A stretch of 64,000 nucleotides of DNA, taken from NCBI RefSeq assembly GCF_000379425.1, contig NZ_KB902183.1:130-64129 (forward strand), in the 5' to 3' direction. Source of the stretch: Corynebacterium lubricantis DSM 45231. GTDB taxonomy: Bacteria > Actinomycetota > Actinomycetes > Mycobacteriales > Mycobacteriaceae. A program made the position numbers and the translations under genes. Below are positions 8,561 to 16,569 of this stretch, one piece after another. A model generated the notes under the pieces. That model searched no databases. It saw only the letters and a program-made list of their open reading frames with translations, and was not told where the DNA came from. The number at the start of each line of letters is the position of its first letter. The first letter of the stretch is position 1.

Positions 8561-9489
8561 TGACTACAGCTAATCCCGCCCTCCCTCCGGTACCGGGTTC
8601 TCAGGTTGACGGTGAACCAGTTGTCACCGACAAGCAGCGCAGCCGTAAAGACGGACAGGTTGGTCAGGGTTCGGTAGCCGGCAAGATCATTGGCTACATT
8701 GCACTGATCATCACCATCTTGGTGATCATGGTGCCGCTCTACTTCATCGTGATCACGTCGCTGAAAACCTACTCCGACGTGTATGCGGACCCCATCACCT
8801 GGTGGCCAAACCCGATGGAGTGGAACAACTACGTCCGAGTTCTGCAGCTCTCCGGCTTCGATCTCTACCTACGTAACTCCATCATCATCACCTCAGTACT
8901 GACCGTCATCGAGGTAACGCTCGGCGTGCTCAGTGCCTACGGCTTTGCCTTTGTGAAGTTCCCAGGACGCAACATCCTGTTCCTCCTGGTGATCGCCACC
9001 TTGATGGTGCCAAACCAGATCACCATCATTTCGAACTACTCCCTGATCGCGAACATGGGTCTGCGTAATACGTTCGCCGGTGTTATTTTGCCGCTGGCGG
9101 CCGTCGCGTTCGGTACCTACCTAATGCGAAACCACTTCATGTCGCTGCCCAAGGAAATCCTTGAAGCTGCGTCGATGGACGGAGCCGGTTTCTGGTCCAC
9201 CATGTTCCGCGTCGTCCTTCCTATGTCCTGGCCGACCTTGTCTGCCTTCATCCTGATCACCGTGGTCGGTGAATGGAACCAGTACCTCTGGCCGTTCCTG
9301 ATCACAGACACCGAAGCGACAGCTCCACTGCCAGTCGGTCTGACCCGACTGCAGGACGCGGAAGGTCTGACCAACTGGGGTCCTGTGATGGCAGGTACGG
9401 TCCTGACCACCTTGCCAATGATCATCGTGTTCTTGCTGCTGCAGAAGAACATGATCAAGGGCCTCACCGCTGGCGCCGTCAAGGGCTAG
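8560..9489 (+). CDS. ugpE: Ugp-type ABC importer permease
   Basis: Second membrane subunit (309 aa), MalG/UgpE type. The first ~45 residues are hydrophilic and cytoplasmic; six membrane helices follow. The EAA loop reads EILEAASMDGAGFW. It starts one base inside the ugpA stop (TAATG), which indicates translational coupling and a 1:1 complex with UgpA in the membrane. About 110 bp separate it from ugpB, a common place for mRNA processing so that the binding protein can be made in excess. Confidence 0.87.
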   Translation: MTTANPALPPVPGSQVDGEPVVTDKQRSRKDGQVGQGSVAGKIIGYIALIITILVIMVPLYFIVITSLKTYSDVYADPITWWPNPMEWNNYVRVLQLSGFDLYLRNSIIITSVLTVIEVTLGVLSAYGFAFVKFPGRNILFLLVIATLMVPNQITIISNYSLIANMGLRNTFAGVILPLAAVAFGTYLMRNHFMSLPKEILEAASMDGAGFWSTMFRVVLPMSWPTLSAFILITVVGEWNQYLWPFLITDTEATAPLPVGLTRLQDAEGLTNWGPVMAGTVLTTLPMIIVFLLLQKNMIKGLTAGAVKG

Positions 9490-9600
9490 ACACGTCACTC
9501 CAGGGGATCCCTTCTTCTGGCTCAACATTGCTCCACAAATCACCGGACCGGCCACATCTCACCCGGACCGTTTCCACTGAATCTCTCAAAGGAGAACATC

Positions 9601-10926
9601 ATGAACCCGTTGAATGCTCAGCTTTCTCGTCGTACCGCACTGGGCCTTGGCGCAGTTGCAGCTTCCTCCCTCGCTCTGACCGCCTGCGCAGGTGGCAGCA
9701 CCAGCGGCGGCGGCTCTGGCAGCCAGGCAGAAGACAGCGGCGCTCCATTGCAGTTCTGGACCAACCACCCAGGTTCTTCGCAGGACATGGAGAAGGAAAT
9801 CGTCGACGCGTGGAACGCTGACAACCCAGACGCTCAGGTCGAGCTGATCACCGCAGGCTCCAACTACGAGGAACTGTCCCAGCGCTTCAACGCAGCACTG
9901 TCCGGTGGCGAGCTGCCCGACATCATCGTTGCTTCTGACGTGACCTGGTTCAACTTCGCTCTCAACCAGCAGACCACCAACCTGGATGATTTCTGGACCC
10001 AGGCTGAGGTCAACCCTGAAGACTACGTGGACACCCTGCGCGAGGACTACGCCTTCAACGGCGGTCACTACGGTGTTCCTTACGCTCGCTCCACCTGCCT
10101 GATGTACTGGAACACCGACGTGCTCAAAGCTGCAGGTCTTCCTACCGATCGTGGTCCAGAGACCTGGCAGGAATTTGCTGAGTGGGCACCACAGCTGCGC
10201 GCAGCTAACGACGACAAGCCAGTCGTGGTTGTTCCAGACGGCTCGAACTACCTCGACTGGTACTTCCAGGGCATGATCTGGGCATTCGGTGGCGCTTACT
10301 CCCAGGAGTGGACCCCAACCTTCACCGAGGCTGCCTCCATCGAGGCTGGCGAGTTCCTGAAGCAGCAGGTCGCTGACGGCAACATCGAGATCTCCACCGA
10401 TCCAACCGTTGCATTCGGTAACGGTAACGCTGCTGCACTGCTGCAGTCCACCGGTTCTCTCGGTGGCCTGACTGAGACCGCAACCGTCCCATTCATCACC
10501 ACCTTCCTTCCAGGTCCTGGCCCATCGTGCGCCACCGGTGGTGCAGGCGTTGGTATCCCATCCGGCATCGCAGATGCCCGCAAGGTGAAGGCACTGAAGT
10601 TCATCGGCTTCCTGACCAACACCGAGAACACCATCAAGTTCTCCCAGTCCACCGGCTACATGCCAGTGCGCAAGGATGCACTCGAGCACCCTGACGAGGT
10701 TGCATACCTGGAGGAGAATCCAAATGCACGTACCGCAATCGATCAGCTGAACGAGAACACCCAGCCACAGGACTACGCTCGCGTGTTTGTTCCAGGCGGC
10801 GGCCAGCGCATCGGCGCAGCTCTCGACGAAATCACCCTGAACCAGGCAGACGTCACCGCAACCTTCGAGGCTCTGTCCGAGGAAACTCAGACCGCCATCG
10901 ACCGTGACGTTCAGCCACTCCTGTAA
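9601..10926 (+). CDS. ugpB: Ugp-type substrate-binding lipoprotein
   Basis: Extracytoplasmic solute-binding protein (441 aa, family 1). The N-terminus carries both a twin-arginine-like SRRTALG segment and a lipobox LTAC with Cys29 as the lipidated residue, so the mature protein is anchored to the outer face of the membrane. The fold has typical strings such as FWTNHPGS and YGVPYARSTCLMYWN. The family includes glycerol-3-phosphate binding UgpB and the mycobacterial UgpB that binds glycerophosphocholine; which ligand applies here cannot be read from sequence. An excellent ribosome binding site (AAAGGAGA) precedes ATG. Codon use is strongly biased to GCA, CTG, ACC and TTC, as in very highly expressed genes. 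Confidence 0.88.
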   Translation: MNPLNAQLSRRTALGLGAVAASSLALTACAGGSTSGGGSGSQAEDSGAPLQFWTNHPGSSQDMEKEIVDAWNADNPDAQVELITAGSNYEELSQRFNAALSGGELPDIIVASDVTWFNFALNQQTTNLDDFWTQAEVNPEDYVDTLREDYAFNGGHYGVPYARSTCLMYWNTDVLKAAGLPTDRGPETWQEFAEWAPQLRAANDDKPVVVVPDGSNYLDWYFQGMIWAFGGAYSQEWTPTFTEAASIEAGEFLKQQVADGNIEISTDPTVAFGNGNAAALLQSTGSLGGLTETATVPFITTFLPGPGPSCATGGAGVGIPSGIADARKVKALKFIGFLTNTENTIKFSQSTGYMPVRKDALEHPDEVAYLEENPNARTAIDQLNENTQPQDYARVFVPGGGQRIGAALDEITLNQADVTATFEALSEETQTAIDRDVQPLL

Positions 10927-10971
10927 TCGTCGTAAAGCCAAAAGCCTGAATTGAAAGGACGGTGAAGCACT

Positions 10972-12105
10972 ATGGCAACGGTAGAATTCCGCCAAGCTTC
11001 TCGTATTTATGATCCTGCTCGTCCGCCGGCAGTGAGCCGGATCAGCCTCGACATCACTGATGGCGAGTTCCTGGTCCTGGTTGGCCCTTCCGGTTGTGGC
11101 AAGTCCACTACCTTGCGCATGCTTGCTGGCCTTGAGCCAATCGACGAAGGTCAGATTCTGATCGACGGCAAGGACGTGACGGAAACTCGTGCCCGGGATC
11201 GTGACGTGGCCATGGTGTTTCAGTCGTACGCGCTATACCCAAACATGACTGCGCGCCAGAACATGTCGTTCGCACTCGAGAACATGAAGACCGACAAGGC
11301 AGTTATCCAGGAGCGCGTTGAGTTCGCTACGAAGATGCTGCAGCTGGAAGACCTGATTGATAAGAAGCCTTCCGCAATGTCAGGTGGACAGCGCCAGCGC
11401 GTGGCCATGGGCCGTGCGATCGTGCGCCATCCCAAGGTGTTCTTGATGGACGAGCCACTGTCCAACCTGGATGCGAAGCTGCGTGTGTCCACTCGTGCAC
11501 AGATCGCAGCTCTGCAGCGCGAGCTGGGAACCACCACTGTGTACGTGACCCACGACCAGACTGAGGCTATGACCTTGGGCGATCGTGTGTGCGTGCTCAA
11601 TTCGGGCATCATCCAGCAGGTCGATGCGCCTACCACCTTGTACAACAATCCAGGCAATACCTTCGTGGCAACCTTTATCGGTTCGCCTGCGATGAGTCTT
11701 CTGGATGGGGTGACGGTGAAGGAAGGCCGCGCTGTCATGGGCGAAGGCCACCGCGTTGACCTCGGCATGACACCTGAGCAGGCAGCGAAGGTGAAGGGCG
11801 ACAAGGTCATTCTTGGTGTGCGCCCGGAGAACTGGGAGATCATCTCGGTAAACCACGAGCCAGCCGCCGAGCAAACTGTTGTACCACTTGAAGTGGAAAT
11901 CGTCGAGCACCTGGGTTCCGAGCAGTACGCATACTGCAACCCGATGATGACTCCAGATTCTCCTGTGTCGGTGCGTGGCAACCGCGTCACCGTACGCGGT
12001 GGAAAGCAGCCGATTGAGCAGGGCGACATACTCTACGTTCGTCCGATTGTCGGAGAGTCTGTGTTCTTCGACCCGGAGACCGAGATCAACCTGAATTACC
12101 TCTAA
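10972..12105 (+). CDS. ugpC: Ugp-type ABC importer ATPase
   Basis: Cytoplasmic ATPase subunit (377 aa) of the MalK/UgpC class that powers UgpAE. Walker A GPSGCGKSTT, Q-loop MVFQSYALYPN, signature MSGGQRQRV, Walker B VFLMDEPLSNLD and the H-loop VTHDQTEA are intact. After ~235 residues comes the C-terminal TOBE/OB regulatory domain (IGSPAMSLL, LGVRPENWEI). ATPases of this class can serve several sugar importers. The gene lies 45 bp after ugpB and is followed by a strong terminator, closing the operon. Confidence 0.9.
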   Translation: MATVEFRQASRIYDPARPPAVSRISLDITDGEFLVLVGPSGCGKSTTLRMLAGLEPIDEGQILIDGKDVTETRARDRDVAMVFQSYALYPNMTARQNMSFALENMKTDKAVIQERVEFATKMLQLEDLIDKKPSAMSGGQRQRVAMGRAIVRHPKVFLMDEPLSNLDAKLRVSTRAQIAALQRELGTTTVYVTHDQTEAMTLGDRVCVLNSGIIQQVDAPTTLYNNPGNTFVATFIGSPAMSLLDGVTVKEGRAVMGEGHRVDLGMTPEQAAKVKGDKVILGVRPENWEIISVNHEPAAEQTVVPLEVEIVEHLGSEQYAYCNPMMTPDSPVSVRGNRVTVRGGKQPIEQGDILYVRPIVGESVFFDPETEINLNYL

Positions 12106-12127
12106 ACCAGTCGGCTAGAGCTAGCTG

Positions 12128-12167
12128 AAAAGGGAGTTACGGCGCGTGTTTCCGTAACTCCCTTTTT
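12128..12167 (+). terminator. rho-independent terminator after ugpC
   Basis: Stem AAAGGGAGTTACGG paired with CCGTAACTCCCTTT across a 9-base loop, ending in a T-run. It is symmetric enough to also end the leftward-transcribed 83-aa gene whose stop is at 12191. Confidence 0.85.
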
Positions 12168-12190
12168 AGTTCTGTCAGAAAATTAGGGGA

Positions 12191-12442
12191 CTACCAGTGG
12201 TAGTTTTCGGGACCGAGCGGTCCACCCTCCCACACCATTCTGCGTTGGCGCTGGTATTCCTCGTCGATGTCTTCGATGGTTTCGATGTCTTCGAGTGCTT
12301 CCTCGGGTGTCTGACTACCGTCTCTGTCATCGGAGTGGAAATTCTCCGGACCGAGCGGGCCACCCTCAGAGACCATTTGACGCTGGTCGATGTACTTGTC
12401 ATCGATGGGATCGATGACACTTCCTGCAAATGCGGTGCTCAT
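12191..12442 (-). CDS. small acidic protein with two EGGPLGPEN repeats
   Basis: An 83-residue protein that I do not recognise. The ATG at 12442 is chosen because GAAGGGAG stands 6 bases before it; an in-frame start 51 bases further up has no such site. It has no signal peptide, membrane segment or cysteine and is highly acidic. Its distinctive feature is an internal duplication: residues 14-36 and 60-82 follow the pattern D-acid-x-Y-x-x-QR-x-MV-x-EGGPLGPEN-aromatic-H, joined by an acidic linker rich in Glu, Asp and Ile. The second copy ends one residue before the stop. The repeat is also visible in the DNA. It is transcribed in the same direction as the LCP and CPBP genes upstream. A repeated short motif in a small acidic carrier could mean a peptide precursor, an adaptor with two identical docking motifs or a structural repeat; none is demonstrated. 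Confidence 0.7.
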   Translation of the reverse strand: MSTAFAGSVIDPIDDKYIDQRQMVSEGGPLGPENFHSDDRDGSQTPEEALEDIETIEDIDEEYQRQRRMVWEGGPLGPENYHW

Positions 12443-12603
12443 GAGAACTCCCTTCGCTACATTCTGCTGAGCCACGCGACTGCTCAAAAGCAATGTGCGT
12501 GTTCAAGTGGTGCTGATAAATGCGGACGGGGCGACGGGTTCATGGTCGTACACTGATTAGTCTAGCCAAACAATATGAACTGCGGAAGAGCCGTCGATTG
12601 AGG
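12443..12603 (-). other. gap before the two-repeat protein gene
   Basis: This 161-bp gap probably contains the promoter of the 83-aa gene. Read on the minus strand it has a TAGACT element that could serve as a -10 box, but this is weak. No terminator hairpin for the LCP gene is visible, so read-through from that gene is possible. Confidence 0.3.
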
Positions 12604-13899
12604 TCAGCGCATAGAACTGAAAAGCTCCTCAGCCGCGACTTCGTCCCACAGCAAGACGGCACCAACGTAGGAATCCATATTGCCGCCGATTGGCACGGTT
12701 TCGGACTTCACCCCACCGACCATTGCTAGCGCCAACCGGGCGAGGTGCCACAGATGGTCCCCTTCTCCAATCACGAGGAGCTTCGTGCCGGTAAACGCCA
12801 ACGAGGTCATACGGATCGGGTTCAGGAAGGTGCCCGGGCTAGACACCTTGGACATCAACGCGCTGAAGAATTCTCGTTGACGCTCGACTCGGTCGAGGTC
12901 GCCCTGGGCCGTGGCGCGGGTCCGCACGTAGCCCAGTGCTGTCACACCGTCCATTTCCTGACACCCTGCTTGCACGTCGAGGTTGGCCAGTGGATCCTGG
13001 ATCGCTTCGGCGGGGCAGAGCTCGAGGCCGCCGATGGCGTCGACGATTCCGGCGAGTCCGCCCATGCCAATTTCGGCATAGTGGTCGATCCGCAGTCCGG
13101 TCTCTTGTTCGATGGTCTCGGAAAGCAGCTTCGGACCGCCGAACGCGAAGGCGGCGTTAATCTTGTTCTCCCCGTAACCCGGGATGGTGACCAAGGAGTC
13201 ACGCGGCACCGAGATCAGGGACGACTCTCCAAATGTTGGGATGTGCAAGATCATGATCGTGTCGGTGCGCCCGTTGCCGAGATCACCGCCCGTGCCGAGG
13301 CGCTGCGCCTCTTCCTCGGACAATCCCTCGCGGGAATCAGATCCGACGAGAAGCCAGTTCGTGCCGGCCGTATTACCAATTGGGGCATCGGGGAATGCAT
13401 CAACGCGCGTAAATCGCGCGTCCATCCAGAAGCCAAAGAGCAGCACTGCGACGAGCAAAACGGCGATGATGCCACCGCAGCCTAAACGTCCGCCTCGCCT
13501 GCGCCGCGGATTTCGCGGTTGATTTCTTTGCTGACCACCCCGTCGACGAGGAGGCTCAGAGACATGCATGGGCACCTGCTGCTCGCGACGGCGCTCCTCG
13601 TAGGGAGCGCGCCGTGGCTGGTAGCGCTGTCGGGGCCGCTCAGGTGGAAATTGTTGACGTGGCCTTCCCGCGCTGCGGCCTTCGCTACGGCCCTCGATCC
13701 GGGTCTGGTCGCTTTGCTGGGCAGGGGGGTGCGGGTCGCGGGAGACGTGTCGGTGGGATGATTCCGACGCAGGCTTTTGGGCTTGACGACGACGCACTGG
13801 CCGACCATACCGGTCTACCAGCGGTTTTCCGTCACGTCCGAGGACGTAATCGTCGTTATCGCGTGGGTCGTTTGATCCAGGTCCCCTTGACATGCTCAA
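12604..13899 (-). CDS. lcpB: LytR-CpsA-Psr (LCP) family cell-wall glycopolymer ligase
   Basis: LCP-family phosphotransferase (431 aa), the class that attaches arabinogalactan and other glycopolymers to peptidoglycan in Corynebacteriales. The first ~135 residues are cytoplasmic, disordered and very rich in Arg, Pro and Gln; one membrane helix follows (about 140-160), then the extracellular LCP domain with WLLVGSDSREG, GRTDTIMILHI, SVPRDSLV, NAAFAFGG and VRTRATAQGDLDRVERQ, which include the conserved Arg and Asp residues. It lacks the extra C-terminal LytR_C domain seen in the larger LcpA type, so the short LcpB type fits better; position next to pheA also agrees with C. glutamicum lcpB as I remember it. 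Symbol by analogy only. Confidence 0.85.
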   Translation of the reverse strand: MSMSRGPGSNDPRDNDDYVLGRDGKPLVDRYGRPVRRRQAQKPASESSHRHVSRDPHPPAQQSDQTRIEGRSEGRSAGRPRQQFPPERPRQRYQPRRAPYEERRREQQVPMHVSEPPRRRGGQQRNQPRNPRRRRGGRLGCGGIIAVLLVAVLLFGFWMDARFTRVDAFPDAPIGNTAGTNWLLVGSDSREGLSEEEAQRLGTGGDLGNGRTDTIMILHIPTFGESSLISVPRDSLVTIPGYGENKINAAFAFGGPKLLSETIEQETGLRIDHYAEIGMGGLAGIVDAIGGLELCPAEAIQDPLANLDVQAGCQEMDGVTALGYVRTRATAQGDLDRVERQREFFSALMSKVSSPGTFLNPIRMTSLAFTGTKLLVIGEGDHLWHLARLALAMVGGVKSETVPIGGNMDSYVGAVLLWDEVAAEELFSSMR

Positions 13900-13967
13900 T
13901 ATGGTAGCCCTTCATGGTTAAGAGATGTGGCTCAAGTGACAGGTGTGGGCAAAGTTCATTATCCGGT

Positions 13968-14666
13968 TTATAAACCAAGCCAGCTTAAATCGAGTGCAAG
14001 GTAGCCGACAAATGCGACGGCATCAATGATGAAGTGCGCGATAACTAAGGGCCAGATTTTTCCTGTCTTGTAGTAGAAGAAGCCAAAAACAATGCCCATG
14101 ATGATATTTCCGAAACCTGCGGATATACCTTGATAGAGATGATAAGAGCCTCGCAAAATACTCGAGGCCCCGATCGCAGCCCACGCAGGCCACTTCAATT
14201 GCTTGAGCCTGGTCATGAACCACATGACAACGACGACTTCTTCACCGAATGCATTGGCCGCCGACCATAAAAGCAGGACCGGGATTTCCACTGCGTCGGT
14301 TGTTGGGATGACTTCCTTGGACAGGCCCAGCTGAAGCGCCACTAGATAGAGGCCGAGGCCGGGAATGCCAATGAGGGCAGCAAGAAGTGCGCCCCAGCCC
14401 CAATCGCTCCAGCGCATCTTCGGCATGGACGTGCCTAGCAAAAACAATGCAAGAAGACCCCAGGCGAATAAGGTAGCTGCACTGGTGACTTGCAGGGCAA
14501 GGTCGAGCCAACCGATCTGGCTGGCCTCGTCGTAAATCGTCTCTTGTTGTTCGTTGAGCGGGGTAGTGGACAGCAGATCGTCGATAAGCCCAAGCAGTGA
14601 ACGTACACCACTCATGCCGAAAGTAATGGTGAGAACCAGGAGGATCTCTTTTGAAATACGACTCAC
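13968..14666 (-). CDS. CPBP-family intramembrane metalloprotease-like protein
   Basis: Integral membrane protein of 232 aa from a GTG at 14666. An ATG further upstream would place the start inside the divergent pheA gene, so the GTG is preferred. About six to eight hydrophobic segments are present. The CPBP (CAAX protease / bacteriocin-processing) motifs are recognisable in the form typical of actinobacterial members: a Glu-Glu pair in FGEEVVVV, the LRGSYHLYQG block with its His, and a C-terminal VIAHFIIDA with the third-motif His and Asp. The Arg of the classical EExxxR motif is replaced. Substrates of this subgroup are unknown. The gene reads toward the LCP gene and is only 23 bp from divergent pheA. 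Confidence 0.78.
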   Translation of the reverse strand: MSRISKEILLVLTITFGMSGVRSLLGLIDDLLSTTPLNEQQETIYDEASQIGWLDLALQVTSAATLFAWGLLALFLLGTSMPKMRWSDWGWGALLAALIGIPGLGLYLVALQLGLSKEVIPTTDAVEIPVLLLWSAANAFGEEVVVVMWFMTRLKQLKWPAWAAIGASSILRGSYHLYQGISAGFGNIIMGIVFGFFYYKTGKIWPLVIAHFIIDAVAFVGYLALDLSWLGL

Positions 14667-14689
14667 CGTGCCCACTGTAAGGTAAAGGC

Positions 14690-15619
14690 ATGACAACCGT
14701 GGCATACCTGGGCCCAGCAGGGACATTCACCGAAGAAGCACTCTGGAAATTTCACGAGCGCGGGTGCTTCGGCGACGGTGAGATTGATACATTGCCGGTA
14801 GATTCGCCGTCGGCGGCACTCAATGCGGTGCGCGAGGGGCGCGCCGCGTGGGCGGTGGTCGCCATCGAAAACTCCGTCGACGGCGGGGTGACAGCAACTA
14901 CTGACGCATTGATCGAAGCGCCAGGTGTGCAGATCTTTCATGAACTTGAGCTCCCCATTAGCTTCGCGATGATGACGCGACGGGGAACGAGCTTGTCAGA
15001 CGTAAAGCGGTTTTCTACCCACCCTGTGGCCGAGCGCCAGGTACGGAACTGGGTCAAGGACAACATGCCGCAGGTCTCGTTTACCAGCGCGAGTTCCAAT
15101 GCGGCGGCCGCGCAAGCGGTAGCTGAGGGGACGGCCGACGTGGCGGCCGCGCCGGTTCGAGCGGCGGAACTCTTTGACCTTGAGGTACACGCCTCTGGCA
15201 TCGCTGATCTGGCTACTGCGCAGACTCGTTTTGTGGTGGTGGGCCCGGCGGGTCAACCGACGGAGCGTACCGGTCACGACCGAACTTTTGTCGTGTTTGA
15301 CCTGCCGAATGAGCCGGGCACCCTCGTTCAAGCGCTCCAGGAATTCGCCTACCGCGGGGTCAGCATGTCTCGGATCGAATCGCGCCCAACAAGAAAAGTC
15401 GCAAGAACGTATAATTTCTATGTGGATTTGGAAGGTCATATCGATGACGTTCCGGTGGCAGAAGCGCTGAGGAATCTCTGGCTGCGTGCCAATTCCATTA
15501 CGTTTTTGGGTTCGTGGCCCTCAAGTACTACGGATTCTCGTGAAGACGCACTTGCACGAGACATGGAGCGCCTCGAAGCCGCTACAGAATGGGTGAGGAA
15601 AGCCCGGGAAGGACGCTAA
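14690..15619 (+). CDS. pheA: prephenate dehydratase
   Basis: Monofunctional prephenate dehydratase (309 aa) that turns prephenate into phenylpyruvate in phenylalanine synthesis. The catalytic domain spans about 1-180: AYLGPAGTFTEEAL, the AVVAIENSVDGGV loop, STHPVAERQ, and AQTRFVVVGP with the catalytic Thr-Arg-Phe. An ACT domain follows (about 195-275) with the phenylalanine-sensing GTLVQAL and SRIESRPTR signatures, so feedback inhibition is expected. The start ATG has a modest GGTAAAGG site. The TAA overlaps the ATG of the next gene by one base. Confidence 0.95.
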   Translation: MTTVAYLGPAGTFTEEALWKFHERGCFGDGEIDTLPVDSPSAALNAVREGRAAWAVVAIENSVDGGVTATTDALIEAPGVQIFHELELPISFAMMTRRGTSLSDVKRFSTHPVAERQVRNWVKDNMPQVSFTSASSNAAAAQAVAEGTADVAAAPVRAAELFDLEVHASGIADLATAQTRFVVVGPAGQPTERTGHDRTFVVFDLPNEPGTLVQALQEFAYRGVSMSRIESRPTRKVARTYNFYVDLEGHIDDVPVAEALRNLWLRANSITFLGSWPSSTTDSREDALARDMERLEAATEWVRKAREGR

Positions 15620-16212
15620 TGCTGATCTTGCTGCGTCATGGCCAGACCACTTCAAACGTGCAGCAAGCCCTAGATACGCAACTGCCTGGTGCTGCGTTGA
15701 CCACTCTTGGCGAGAAGCAGGCACGCGAGGTTGGACCGGAAATCATGGATCAATATGGTCCGTCCTCGGTTGTGACCTCGGAAGCTCTGCGCGCTCGTCA
15801 GACGGGTTCGCTCGCGTTTAGTACGTACTTCAATGAGATCCCAGCTGTCGCGGGACTACAAGAAATCGCGGCAGGTCACCACGAGATGCAAAGCAGCGAG
15901 GAAGCACATATCGCGTACCACACGGTGGTGCACAAGTTCTTCGCTGGCGATACGAAGGCGAGTATTCCCGGCGGCGAGAACCTCCCCCAATTCCTTGCGC
16001 GCTACCAAAGCGGAGTCTCTGAGCTGCTAGAACGCGACTCCGTGGTGGTTACGCACGGTTCTGCCATTCGGACTTTTGCCGCGCGAGCAGCGTCCATCGA
16101 CCCAGCATTTGCCTTGATGAACCCGCTGCAGAACTGCCGCTTTGTGGTGCTTGATCCGCAGGATGATTTTGGCAAGTGGAAACTGGTGCGGTGGGGCGAG
16201 AAAAAGTACTAG
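15619..16212 (+). CDS. histidine phosphatase family protein (phosphoglycerate-mutase-like)
   Basis: A 197-aa histidine-phosphatase-superfamily enzyme. The phospho-accepting motif LLRHGQTTSN sits at the very N-terminus when the ATG at 15619 is used, and a second catalytic His is in VVVTHGSAIR. The family contains cofactor-dependent phosphoglycerate mutases and many broad phosphatases; the short length and weak similarity to dimeric mutases favour a phosphatase. It is translationally coupled to pheA (TAATG) and preceded by GGAAGGACG. Substrate not determinable from sequence. Convergent with the zincin gene with 9 bp between them. Confidence 0.85.
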   Translation: MLILLRHGQTTSNVQQALDTQLPGAALTTLGEKQAREVGPEIMDQYGPSSVVTSEALRARQTGSLAFSTYFNEIPAVAGLQEIAAGHHEMQSSEEAHIAYHTVVHKFFAGDTKASIPGGENLPQFLARYQSGVSELLERDSVVVTHGSAIRTFAARAASIDPAFALMNPLQNCRFVVLDPQDDFGKWKLVRWGEKKY

Positions 16213-16221
16213 CCCCGGAAA

Positions 16222-16569
16222 TTATCCCCAGCCGAGCCGGTGAAGGTCATGTTCTTCTAATCCGAAGTAGTGCCCAACCTCGTGGAACACGGTGGTTTTG
16301 ACCTGCTGGCGCAGTTCTTCTTCGTCCCGACACATCGACTCGAGTGAGTCCTTATAGATAAAGATGGCATCGGGCAAAAACCCGCTGTGGTTGGAGTGCT
16401 GCTCGGTAATCGGCACGCCTTCGAAGAGCCCGAGCAGACTCGGGTTGTCCTCGTTATAGGGGCGCGCGAGGACAACCACGTTCTTCATGTTCCGGAGGAA
16501 ATTTTCGGGCAGTTCGTCGAGTGCATCGTCGATAAGCGACTCGAAAAACTCGTCGCTTACTGGCGTCAT
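16222..16569 (-). CDS. small zincin-like metallopeptidase
   Basis: A 115-residue member of the minimal zincin family (formerly DUF1025). The zinc motif is HEVGHYFG, matching HExxHxxG, followed by GLEEHDLHRLG. N-terminal residues are acidic and no signal peptide is present, so it is cytoplasmic. Physiological substrates of the family are unknown. Its ATG overlaps the TGA of the preceding septum-formation-type gene by 4 bp, so both are on one transcript. Confidence 0.85.
   Translation of the reverse strand: MTPVSDEFFESLIDDALDELPENFLRNMKNVVVLARPYNEDNPSLLGLFEGVPITEQHSNHSGFLPDAIFIYKDSLESMCRDEEELRQQVKTTVFHEVGHYFGLEEHDLHRLGWG

Noticed and set aside
9586-10995. 469-codon minus-strand frame opposite ugpB
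   Set aside because: Consequence of the strong codon bias of ugpB; Trp/Cys-rich with no recognisable fold.
12191-12442. CRISPR-like or mobile repeat explaining the duplicated motif
   Set aside because: Just two copies, in frame, diverged at the DNA level in the way of an old protein-coding duplication.
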